A DNA stretch of 64,000 nucleotides from Physcomitrium patens. Lineage: Eukaryota; Streptophyta; Bryopsida; Funariales; Funariaceae. The stretch is from assembly GCF_000002425.4 (NCBI RefSeq), contig NC_037270.1:13675259-13739258 (forward strand), read 5' to 3'. Numbering within the stretch: position 1 is the stretch's first letter; each line of letters opens with the position of its first letter. The notes beneath the pieces are model-generated. The model had not been told where the DNA came from, ran no database searches, and was given only the letters and a program-made list of their open reading frames with translations. The translations under genes and the position numbers were made by a program. Of the stretch, positions 10,781 through 22,071 are shown piece by piece.

Positions 10781-11560
10781 CTTATTGTCCAAAATTCTTA
10801 AGTATCAAGTTTGGAAGTTCATTTTAAGTACTTATAGAATCCAAATTTGATTATTTTTGAGGCAATTTTATATGGAAGAGGCCTAAGAAGTCTATTGGTA
10901 TACTTAATTTTTAAAGTAGCAATTATTTGGAGCATTGAAGTGGCATTTACTAAATTTTGATTATTTTTTAAGTGTATTTTTGATTTTTTCTCATTTCTCC
11001 ACATTTCATTTTATTACAATATGTCATGCTTCAAAGTGTGATAGTAGGTACAAATTTGACACCTTAATTTTGAATATCTATATCTCTTTTACAAAAACTC
11101 AAAATCACACAAACTCTTCACCCAAATTATACCCAAAATCCTGAAATTGCTGACCTTAGCCTCCAAAGCTTGATTGAATTCGAAAGAAAAACCCTAATTC
11201 TTAATATGGCCTCGGGCAGCCTCCCTAAAGTCCATTGGGCATGGCCTTCGACCAATAGGAATGAAGTTTCTCATTCTTTGCCTTCATCCAACTATACCTT
11301 ACTTTCATTCCTTCCAATAAGCCTCCTATTAGTTAAGATTTTCTTCTTTAGGCCCCAACCTTCTCTTAAGCTTTATACTAAATATCTAAATCCTACATAA
11401 TATAAACACTATAATTAAAATAGATAAATCTCCAAATAAATTTTTTTATATAAATTCTCTTTAAATTTATTTACTAACCACTCTAATCTACATCAAGACT
11501 TACAAACATATTATATGTCTTAATTAATTTTTACATACTAAAAGCAATTACAGTACGACA
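10781..11560. other. possible decayed 3' LTR of element F
   Basis: The right edge at 11560 is well supported: it ends in TACGACA and is followed by a polypurine-complement tract like those beside the family-A LTRs (18534/18535). The body of this stretch no longer resembles the intact LTRs, and I cannot place its left end. A small plus-strand frame (11170-11400) is not recognisable. Confidence 0.35.
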
Positions 11561-14500
11561 TCCACCCCCCCCAAACCTGCACATCCTCCGATATGTGCCA
11601 CATGTTACTCCTCTTCATCTTCTTGAGATTTCTTTGAATTACTCATAGGCTCTTCTTCTTCATCTTCTTGGTTCAACTATTGAGGTAAGAATTCTTGAAG
11701 GTCTTCTATTTGAAATGACCTATCTCTTCTCTTGAAAGTCTTTATCTTCTTCCTTGCTATTGGAATCCTTATGATAGCTCCATCTAATTCATATAAAGTA
11801 TATGTGGCATTATCATGGACTGTAACCACCACATATGGTCCAAACTATTTTTTTGCAAATTTCTTTATAGTACTATGGTAATACTTAAGGTTGCTATCAT
11901 AAACTAGAACCCAGTCTCCAATCTCTATAGGCTTAGGCCTCAACCTATGAGTCTTATCAGATCTTTCTTTATTTTTTAATCTTGCTTTCTTTAACCTCTC
12001 AATTACAATTTGTAGGTCTTCAAGTAACCTACCCAATTGTTAGATTTGAAGCTTCAATAATCTTTCTTTATTTATATTATCTTTCCAAGATAAAAACATC
12101 TATGTAGGATAGATTTTTTTAGCTGGCATCATAGGTTTTTGTCCTAACATTAATTCCATGGGCATATAATTAGTGACAGTACTCTGAGTAGTTCTATCAG
12201 CCCATAAAGCAAATGGAAGCAGTTCAAGCCATTGAATTGACTTACCCTTACATACCTTAACCAATGCATAAATGATAGGAAGATGATCCCTCTCACTCTT
12301 TCCATTGGCTTCAGGATTATAAGAAGTAGTCAGCTTCAATTAAACTCCGTACTTGTTGAAAAACTCTCTTGCTTCAACGGCATTCAATTCTCCTCTATCA
12401 GCTCTCATTCTTCCAATGCTACCATATCTACTGAAGATGGCTTCCAATATAAATCTGCATATTACTTTTGTAGTCTTGGTTCTCAAAGCCCTCCCTTCAA
12501 CATAATTTGACAGCTCTTCTCTTGCCAAAATCAAATATTTCATATCCCAAAGTTCTGATGGTATAGCTACCAAATCAATCACCCATTGAAAATATATTAA
12601 AGGTGGATAAGTAGGATGTAATCCATCTCTATACCTAACTTTAGATTATAGTTGATATTATGTACAAAAGCTTATAAAGTCTTCTACATCTTTATATAAA
12701 TCCTTCCACTAATACCTTTCCTTCATCTTGGTATATGTAGTCCAAACTCCTCTGTGCCCTGTCCAAAGTGTATCATGATATTCTCTTAAAACCTTAAACT
12801 TAGTTTCAAGATCTTCTACTATCCTCAATGGAATTTTATCACCTTGTTTTGGCCTCTTCCATAGGAATCCATCTCTAAGCAAATAACCATAGGATTGATG
12901 TCTAATATCTTTGAAGGTTTTATCCATCCACCCTTCTTATTTCTTCATTGTCCTTAATTAAATTCCAATATCCTTTAATCTGCCTTCATACATACCTTCA
13001 TAGAATTTTTGAACCTTATCACCAAAATCTATTCCACTAATAGCAAATAAATTTCCATAATTCTTCTCTTCTTGATCTTCACCTCCTTCGTGTGCCATCA
13101 TTTCCTCTTCAAAGGTATATCTAGCTCTAGACAACATATCCACCACCAAGTTTTTTTTGCCAATAATATGTACTAAAACAGGATTCAATGTTTTTATGTA
13201 GGCTATCCATCTTAACATAGTAATATCTGGAATAGTACAGTTAATTATCATTCCAAGTAATGGCAAATAATTTGTTTCCAAAACCATATTTGTTCCAATC
13301 AAATAATTCTTCTCAGCCTTTAAAGTAGTGAGTACTCCTCAAAGCTCTCTTTTAACTTGTGGATAAACCCTTTGCCTATTTGTAAGAATCCTAGCTCCAA
13401 ACCTTATAGCAAACCTTCTCCCTTCTATATCATCTTGTCCAATAGCCCATCCAATTGCTATAGGGCTTGTATCCACTATTATAACCATTGGTCTTCCACA
13501 TTGATAATCTACTTTTCTAAGCACAAGTGGTGAACTTAACATCTTTTTTAGATTTTCTGTAGCTATTTTTTGATCTTCTTTCCAAACAAATCTCTTATCT
13601 TTCCTTAATAACTTATATAATGGCTCTGAGATATGAACAAAGTGAAGCACTCAAATATGATAGAATATACATGCTCCTAAAAACCTTTTGACTTTTGTAA
13701 CATTTTTACAAGCCTTTATTTTAGATATAGCATCAATTTTATCAAGATTTGGTTTCCTACCATACCTGCCACACATGTGTTCCACCACTAGAATTTCAAC
13801 AACTCCAAAGCTTGATTTTTTCAAAGATAACGTGAGATTAACTGACTCCAATCTCTCCAATATTCGAGCCACATCTTCAATATGCCTCTTAACAAACTTC
13901 CTACAACCTTCAATCTCCATAGTCTCATCTTTGTCTTCTTCTTTATCTTCTTTTATAGGTATATCATCCAAAAATGGTATGGTTTTTTTAGGAATAAATT
14001 CTTTCAATATTTGGTTCATAGCATTTTACATATAAGCCACTGAGTTGGTTGCATCTTGAGGTAAGGTACACATCCTCATTAAATCCAAAGGAGTCTTCAT
14101 GGTAGTTAAGTCCCTACTCTCTTTAGCTAATTGAAATTAGTCATATCTAGAATATAAGTCTCCAATAGAATAGATGGCATGACTTACAAATTATTCAGCC
14201 ACTTCATCTACTACAAGACTTGATCTCATGTTCCAAATAGTTATTCTATTTACAGGTTGCATATCTTGAATAAACCTTAATACCCCTGACTTCTTGGGTA
14301 CTGTGAACCATCTATTAGAATAGGGAGCAATTGAAGGTTCTAAAATATCCATCTTCACCTTCTCTTTTAGTAGTTCTATCAACTTTGGAAATAAAGCTCT
14401 GGGCACAGGTATAGGCTTTAAATCCCATGGAACATGTGGTACAATAAAGATTACTATAGGTACTACAACTCTAGGATCTTCACATCCAATTTCATTAGGA

Positions 14501-14625
14501 GTTAAAAAAAATGATTCATCATGCCTAATAAGTATTTCTTGAAACATAATTTTCTTCGTTGATGTCAAGAAATCACCCTGTCCAATCTTCAATTTAGCCA
14601 ATGATTCTTGAGTAAATTAATGTCC
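11561..14625 (-). pseudogene. element F: decayed Ty3/gypsy pol (RT, RNase H, integrase), family-A-like
   Basis: Read on the minus strand from 14601 down to about 11650, the fragments keep the order RT N-terminus (14191-14601, with VPKKSG and RFIQDMQPVN), RT palm (13651-14019, FLDDIPIK), RNase H (13339-13650, VDTSPIAIGW), the zinc-binding and linker region (12709-13302) and integrase core (12100-12582, ADRGELNA, then NPEGNAKSERG-like residues in degraded form). They are split by many stops and frameshifts. The polypurine tract is at 11561-11576. Residue patterns are the same as in units 1-3 but with much divergence, so F is an older member of the same superfamily branch. gag and the 5' LTR are missing: at about 14625 the sequence changes to a different element (D2). 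Confidence 0.8.
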
Positions 14626-14629
14626 AATT

Positions 14630-15960
14630 CCATGTACTTCTTTTAGACTTGTATGTCTTTCATTATAGAAGGAGGTTTTAATCCTACAATATCTTTGATC
14701 TTTTTAAAATCTAGTTCTATATCTTTTTTTGACACCACGTATCTTAGTAAAATTCCCTTTTGAACTGCTAGGAATATTTTGTCAAGATTTAGTGCAATCC
14801 TAGCTCTTCTATACCTTTGAAGAGTAGTCCTTACACAATCTTGATGTATTTTCTTAAGAGACTAGATACTAAAATCATCAATAAAGTTTTTCATTGATTT
14901 GTGTAATAAATCTAAAAATACATATGATATTACTCTTTGAAATGCTGTAGAAGCATTGCAAAGTCCAAAAAGTATAACCACATAAATAAAGGTACCTAAA
15001 GGTGTAATAAAGGCTGTTTTATGGTAATCCCATAGGATTATAGAAATTTGATTGTACCTCAAATATCCATCTATAAATGTATATAATTCATGTCTAGCTA
15101 CCTCTTTGAAGATGGTATTTATAAATAAGAAGAGAAAGTAATCTTTTTGGGTCTACTTGTTCAGCTTCTTATATTCTATATATACTTGCAATTTTTTATT
15201 CTTTTTTTTAATTAATACCATTAGTAAGATCCAATCTGTAATTTCTATAGATTGAATAAATTCGACTTGGAGGACTTTTTTTAGTTTGGCTTTGACAATT
15301 AATTATAAATTGAGATTTATTCTTCTTTCTTTCTATTTCAAGGAATTGAATTGAGAAGAAGTGGAATACAATATTCAGCTACCTTGTGAGGTATGTCCTT
15401 ATGGTATTTGTATAACCAAGCAAATATATCTCTATATTCCATAATTAATGATTTGTAACTTATCAATTCATCCTCTTTCAATTGAATTCCTACTTTAATG
15501 AATTTTGGATCGTCATTTTCTAAAGATATATCCATTAATTTATAGTCAAGGTTATGTACATGAGATTGTTTTGTAGAATCTCTATACCAATTATTTAATA
15601 TTTGTGGATAGGTAGCCATATTATTTTCTACTATAAGTCCACTAGAAGTTTGTTTAAATTATAGAGGGAGACAAAGGTCAAATTTTTCAATTATGTCTTT
15701 TAATTCATGGCCTGGAGTGCCATCAAAGTTCACCTCAAAGACATCTTCAATTTTTATGTCATCCACTAAGATTGCTAAATCAACTTTTCTTACATATTTT
15801 GAGACAAAGTTTCAATTTGAGACCTACTGTTACTCTTTTGAATTAAGAGGAGTCTTATGGAAGCTTTTGGAGATCGGAAGGTGCGGCTGGAGGGGCAACT
15901 TCAAGACATACATCTTTTGCGAAGGAAATTTTGCATTTGGAGTTTATGTAAATGAGTTAT
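14630..15960 (-). pseudogene. element D2: fragment of an Athila/Tat-like Ty3 pol
   Basis: Minus-strand fragments match element D further right (57700-58760) in order and content: the RT segment with YNQISI, FGLCNA and FIDDF (14862-15062), and a pre-RT piece (15338-15619) with LISYKSLIMEYRDIFAW, a motif typical of the Athila/Tat group of plant Ty3 elements. Unlike D, the RT active site here still reads IDD. There are stops between all fragments. Element F abuts the left edge, which suggests that F inserted into D2 or that a deletion joined them. The right part (15640-15960) is only weakly recognisable. Confidence 0.7.
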
Positions 15961-16611
15961 AGGGAGTTAAAGACAGCGCATTCAAATCAAAGGTAGTAAG
16001 TGAGTGGTTTTGTTCAAAGCAGTGTTAGGAGCCATAACTTGAGTTTTTGAACGAAATTTTGGCTCAAACTTTGGAAGAATGTAAAAATTTGTGTTAAGAA
16101 GCTATCTATATAAGTTTCGTGGCATTTAAACTTATGGTTTGTGAGATATGAAGAAAATTGCGCACGGGTATGTAAAGATTAGGGTTTGAAGCGACTGTTA
16201 GGATTTTGAAGATATCTCAAGATCCACAATGAATTTGCGGTTGAATTTTTTTGTACAAATTAATGACAACATATCAGTACTTCATGTAAATTTTGATCTT
16301 GTTTGGACAGTTGGATCAAGAGTTATGAGGTGTTGAGGTTCGGGAGAATTTCCACACAAGGATATACAAGGTTTTAGAGTACTTCTACCATATTTTGGGT
16401 GTTGTTGGTTATTTAAGACTTTAGTATTTGGTGTAATTGTCTCAAAAGGAGAACTTATATATTTAAAATTAGGATTTCTTTATTTTAAGCTTGATTGAGC
16501 AATTAGTGACAGCCAGAAGCCCAGGGCTTTCTTGAGGCAAAACCTCTCTACCCCGACAACGTGACAACAGGGTAAGCTCCTTATTTTCCGTATCAACAAC
16601 AAGCGTTAATT
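15961..16611 (+). other. leader or 5' LTR region of element C (tentative)
   Basis: No gene. This lies directly upstream of the C gag start, where a 5' LTR and untranslated leader are expected. I could not align it with the LTR-like sequence at the other end of C (from about 30434), so the LTR is not established. Confidence 0.3.
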
Positions 16612-17126
16612 ATGACAGAGTTATCAATAATACCAGCTCCAAAAGATTCCAATGAAGCCTTGTTGTTAAACTTGACAAAGAAAATGGAGAAAATGGCCGT
16701 CAATATCGCCAAGGATAAGGAGAAGAGGCAAAAGCCTACCAATATTAGGACCAATGTTTGGTGCAGTAATTGTAAGGGCCAGGGTCATTTCGTAACAGAA
16801 TGCCCTTCACCCTCATAAATCATGCGTCAATGTACATTTTACGAAGGAAAGCACTTGACAACTTATTGTTAGAATTTACAAAGACAATAATAATTCAATA
16901 ATTAGACCATGATCCCATCAATTCATTGGAACATCAATTAAGTTTAATTAAAAAATACGTTTGGATGAAATAAAAAGCGATCTAATCGACAAAATCAAAC
17001 ATTCAATAACTTTCAAAGTTTCAATTTTAATCAGGGGTCTACATCAAACCTCCAGCACTACGAAAAGGAGCAGCAGAGATATCAGCAATATGCTCCTCTG
17101 ACATCATTAAATCAAGTTCCCTCCGT
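16612..17126 (+). pseudogene. element C: gag fragment with zinc knuckle
   Basis: The frame 16612-16818 contains a CCHC knuckle (CSNCKGQGHFVTEC) after a basic linker, typical of a Ty3/copia-type nucleocapsid domain. Gag-like sequence continues, with stops, to 17126, where the first family-A LTR interrupts it. The gag reading resumes in the matching frame at 43772, not at 25930 where this LTR unit ends. The 4-bp duplication CCGT occupies 17123-17126 on this side and 43772-43775 on the other. Confidence 0.7.
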
Positions 17127-18534
17127 TGTCGTATTACGTGCTTTCCTGCTCGAGAATGCGCCGGGCGTCTGGCTGTAGAAGGTAGTATGGAGATTCACCG
17201 ATAGTCAAGCAGTCTATCAGTTTTTGACTGCTGGAATATAAACGACTGCAACAATGTACCGTAAATCTATACGGGTGCTCTTCGACTGCTTGTCGAAGTC
17301 CTTTTTGCCCCAGCTGGTAGGTCTCTAGACGTTATAGAGAACCCCGTACAACCCAAACTGTTAATCTTCAATACTGCTTTGTACTTACGATCTTGTACCC
17401 ACTGACTGTCTTGTTAGATTAACCCAATAAATTTCATTCACTCCGCATACTCAATCCTATAGACACCCTTTTAATCCTTCAATCACAGATGTAACTTGAT
17501 TTCACAAAACAGTCAAGAGTATTCAAACCCACTTCATTTAAAAATCCCGATTCACCATTACAACACTGACTTTAGCAGCGATTGCCTCAGTCGTCCCCAA
17601 AACTCTACGAAGAAGAAAAATCCAAATTCTATGTCTTTCCTTCCCCGACCCGAAGCATGAAGCTCCTCTCTCTAATTCCCTTGATCTTCCAAAAACCTCC
17701 AATGAAAACCGAACTAGTAACCTTGCAAAAGCTTGAAAAAACTCGCTCCCCCCGATTCCCCTCTTTAAAAAAAAAAAAAACCACACCCCTCCAAAACTAT
17801 ATCCCCCCTAACCTTATCCTCTGAATTTCTTCAATCTTCCGTCTTAGATCCGGAATTGGCTCCCACCTCAAGCTTGGATCCGAAATTGGCTCTCGCCGCC
17901 AAGCTTTCTCCTCCGTTTTTACCTTTAAGAAATCCATTTACCGAACACAACGTTCCCTGAGACGGCACAGAGAACAGGACAGCCTGAAACAGAATCGAAC
18001 CCCGTAATCGGGACCACATTGAGTCGCCCGACCAATTCAGGTCCTATATTGGTAAAGATGCCCGTAGTAATCTGGATGTTCCCGTAATTGGGTCAAATTG
18101 GTCCTCGCATCAGATTGGCTAAGACCCGTAGTAAGACCTGGATTTCCCGTAACTGGGTCAAATTGGTCCTCGCGTCAGATTGGCTAAGACCCGTAGTAAG
18201 ACGTGGATTTTCCGTAACTAGACTGCATTGGGTTGCCCCACCAATACAGGTCTCATATTGGGTAAGAGGACCCGGATTGGATTATCAAAATTGGATCCAA
18301 TTGGCTCCTCGAACCCGTCGTGTGAATTGGTCCTTCTCTTCCTGCTGACTCCCGTTATTGGAATCGAACGGGGCATTCCAGTATGCCCCGGCTGACTGTA
18401 ACGAAGTCACTGAACCTGACCACTCAGTATTTGTACTGGAATTGGTCGATGCTCCCAATATTCGAGGTAACTGAATATTAATAAAATTCCCCTTTCTTTT
18501 TATTTTCACTGTATACTCGTGTTACAACACGACA
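17127..18534 (-). mobile_element. family-A LTR (left LTR of element X)
   Basis: 1408 bp, TG...CA in element orientation, with short terminal inverted repeats (TGTCGT/ACGACA). A polypurine tract lies beside it at 18535. It carries X-specific bases (GAACACAACG at 17943-17952, CTATCAG at 17213-17219, CTTCCAAAAACC) shared with the LTR at 42364-43771 and not with the nearer LTR at 24516. An internal 66-bp tandem duplication (GGGTCAAATTGGTCC units, about 18100-18230) is present. Flank duplication: CCGT (17123-17126). Confidence 0.92.
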
Positions 18535-18551
18535 TCCACCCCCTCTGAACC
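18535..18551 (-). other. polypurine tract of unit 1
   Basis: On the minus strand this reads as a purine-rich stretch (AGAGGGGGTGGA core) ending directly at the LTR TG, the usual primer site for plus-strand DNA synthesis. Identical tracts are at 36384-36400 and 48706-48722. Confidence 0.85.
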
Positions 18552-18596
18552 TGTGCATCCTCCGGTATGCACCAATTTACCCAATTGCTGTTTGAT

Positions 18597-21500
18597 TCAG
18601 AATATATCCCTTACGTCTTTGTCCAGTTCATCTTCGTCACCTTCATTATCCATATCACTTTCATCTTCTTGCTGCGGAATCTCTGTACCTTCATTAAGGT
18701 CTTCCATATTCATCTCTGCGTGTCTTCGTTTAAATATTTTTACTCTCTTTCCTGCAATTGGTATTTTCAATTTTGTACCATCTAACTCCCGTAATGAGTA
18801 AGTCGCATTATCATGAACAGTTGTTACAACATATGGTCCAAACCAACGTTTTGAGAATTTCCGCAAAGTACTATGTTGATTATCCAGACTATTGTCATAA
18901 ACAAGTACCCAGTCACCTTCCTCGATTGCTTTTGGTCTCAATCGATGTTGCTTATCGAATCGCGCCTTGTTTTGTAACCTTGCTCTTTTTAACCTTTCCA
19001 ATGCTATTTGGACATCTTCCGTTCTTTGCTCCAATTGTCGAATCCTAATAGCCAGAAGTTCTTCTCTTATCAATCCATCTTCCCATGGTAGCATACTCCA
19101 AGTAAGTACCCTTTCTTCGATCGGCATAATTGGTTTTTGACCTGTCATAAGTTCTACTGGCATATATCCTGTCACCGAACTATGTGTTGTTCGATCAGCC
19201 CATAATACAAATGACAAAAGCCGTGGCCACTCTTTAACCTTCCCATTACAAGCTTTAACCAATGCTTTCACAATCGGCGGGTGACCGCGTTCGCTTTTCG
19301 CATTCCCTTCCGGATTATAAGCAGTAGTCAGTGATAGTTTAACTCCACATTTTTCAAAGAACTTACGAGCTTCTTGTGCATTTAATTCTCCACGATCTGC
19401 AGTGATTTTTCCTACGCACCCGTAACGGCAAATGACATCTTCAAGCAAAAACCTACAAATCCCCTCTGTAGATTTTGTCCTCAATGCTCTTCCTTCTACT
19501 TGATTTGATAAATCTTCACGAGCTAAAACCAAATATCTCATCTGCCATAACCCAACCGGTATAATAACCAAATCAACAACCTATTTAAAATGAATAGCCA
19601 GAGGATACATAGGATGAAGACTATCTTGATGTCGGATATTAGAATACGATTGACAGATTTCACATGACTCTACAAATGAGAGCACATCTCGATACATATT
19701 TTTCCACCAATATTGTTCCTTGAGTTTAGCAAAAGTAGCCCAGATTCCTCTATGCCCTGCCCATAAACTATCATGAAACTCCTTTAATAATTTTAGTTTT
19801 TCTTCCCTTTTGCCTATTACTCGTTGTGGCATCTCAATTCCTTTCTTCGGTCTCTTCCATAAGAATCCATCTCGAAGTAAAAATCTATATGCTTTTTTTC
19901 TTATTTGTTTGAATTTCTCTGTAGACCAATTCCCTTGCTTAGACAAGGTATTCAAATAATGACCAATATCCAATAATTCTCCTTCATAAGCTTCTTCAAG
20001 AAATAGCTTGTCTTCTCTGTTGAGATTTGATATTGAATAAAATTTCAATCCGACATCATCAATGTCTTCAACCATTTCGTCCTCCCTCTCGTATCTTGCT
20101 CGAGATAGCATGTCTGCTACTAAATTGTCCTTTCCAGTGATATGCTTAAATTCTGGATTTAGTGACTTAATATAAGCAATCCATCTCAACATTGCAATAT
20201 CTGGCGTTGAACAGTTAATAATCATTCCAAGCAATGGCAAGCAATCTGTTTCAATTACTACTACTGCCCCAATCAAATAGTCCTTTTCAGCTTTCATAGC
20301 TGAAACGACTCCCCAAAGTTCTCTTTTGACTTGCGAATATGCACACTGACAAATACTTAAAACTTTAGCCCCAAATCGAACTGCAAATCTACTCCCATTC
20401 GAATCATCTGGACCCACCGCCCATCCAACGACAATTGGACTAGCGTCTACAGTAAGAATCACTGGTCTATTCCACTTATAATCAACCTTCCTCAATATTG
20501 GAGGTGACATCAATAATTTCTTCAATCTTTGCATTGCCTGAATATGCCTTTCTTTCCATTCAAATCGGTAACCCTTGCGTAACAGTTCATATAATGGATC
20601 CGCTATGTGAGCAAAATGAGGGATCCAGATTCGATAAAATACACATGCACCCAAAAACCTGCGAACCTCTGTTAAAGAACCACAATCCTCTTTCATCCTT
20701 CCAATTGCATCAACTTTAGTTGGATCTGGTTTTCTTCCGTAAGATCCGCATAAATGTCCAACAATTACAACCTCTAGCACTCCAAATACGGACTTCATAC
20801 CCGATAATGTAAGATGAACTTCTCCAAGCCGAGTTAAAATCTTTTCACAATCTTGTATATGATCAACAACATATCTGCGACATCCCCTCGTATCTAAAGT
20901 TTCATCATTGTCTCCTTCTCTGCACCCTTTTATAGGAACATCATCCAGAAAAGGCATAGTCTTTTCCGGAATAAAATCTCTCAATACCTTATTCATCCCA
21001 TTCATCATATGTGCAACTGAGTTGGTCGCGCCTTGAGGAAGAGTGCACATTCTAACCAATCCAAGCGGTGTCCTCATCGTTGTCATATCTCTACTTCCTT
21101 CGGTAAGTTGAAATTGATCATAACCTGAATACAAATCACCCATTGAATAGATCGCCCTTCCAGCAAACGCCTCAGCAAATTCATCCACAATAGGTCCAAT
21201 TCCTGCATTCCTGACAGTTACAGCATTCACCAGCTGCATATCTTGAATAAACCGCAGTGACCCATTCTTCTTAGGTACCGTAAACCATCGACTAGAATAC
21301 GGCGCAAATGAAGGTTCTAATATTTTCATCTTTATCTTTTCTTTCAATAGTTCCACCAATTTAGGTAAATGTGCCCTCGGTACTGGAATCGGTCTTAGAT
21401 TCCAAGGTACATGCGGTACAGTGAAGATAACCATAGGTGTTATAATATTTGGATCCACACACCCAATTTCATGAGATTCGAAGGCAAACGATCTACCTTA
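18597..21500 (-). pseudogene. unit 1 pol (RT-RNase H-integrase), interrupted
   Basis: Minus-strand Ty3/gypsy polyprotein region in two long frames: 21458-19581 (RT with FLDDVP, RNase H with VDASPIVVGW, integrase zinc finger HHCC) and 19571-18597 (integrase core with ADRGE and KSERG, the GPY-type C-terminal domain KRWFGPYVV, then an acidic tail). They are in the same frame, separated by a TAG at 19581-19583 where the sister unit has a Trp codon. Upstream, a TAA at 21498-21500 (shared with unit 2 only) breaks the frame before RT. The left part is expected to derive from X and the right part from Y. No chromodomain is visible. Confidence 0.88.
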
Positions 21501-22071
21501 TTTAGCCAACATCTTTTTGAAGCAAGTAATTTCCTCCGGTAATAAAGAACCATCAGAACCAATCTTCAATTCTTCAAAAGTCTCTTCAGTAAACTGATGT
21601 CCAATACTCATTGGATCTCTTAAACTTGCTTCTTTTGATGCTTCTCCTATTTGTTCTTTAGAATCCTCTGGTAATGGTCCGACAACAGGCTTTAGCTTCT
21701 TATCTGCCGTTTTATATCTCATCTCTACTGTGACTTCTGGTGCTTGAAAAGATTCAAGCATGGTATAAACCTCTCTCGAATGAATCTCAACAATCTTATC
21801 ATTATCTCCTAACCCAATAGATGTAATCAATTCCAATGAATCTTCCAGCCCATTTTCTTCATAAACATCAAAATCCTCTCATCATCTTGTAATGTACCTA
21901 TCTTGCGTAACTGTCCTTGAATATCATATAATCTTTTTCTTTCTTTTCTTTTAAAATCTTCAACTTTCTTATACATAATATTTCCATTCTCCAATATACC
22001 AATAAAACTCGCATCAAAGGCACCTTCATCTCGCGAGAGTACCTCCTCTTTTGTACCTCCATAATCTCGCT
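21498..22071 (-). pseudogene. unit 1 pol N-terminal linker, frameshifted
   Basis: The frame 21836-21498 encodes the segment between protease and RT (acidic, MELITSIGLG start). Relative to unit 3 there is a 1-nt deletion near 21867, shared with unit 2, so the linker cannot be read through from the gag-protease side. The pol frame of this family is offset by one base (-1) from gag-protease, whose TAA/TAG lies at about 22072. Confidence 0.7.

Noticed and set aside
10935-11400. Small plus-strand frames as host genes
   Set aside because: No recognisable domain or gene signals, and they lie where the decayed LTR of element F is expected.
18088-18348. 86-codon frame repeated in several LTRs
   Set aside because: It lies inside the LTR over the 66-bp tandem duplication and is lost in the subtype-B and solo LTRs. 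Repetition comes from LTR copies, not from protein conservation.
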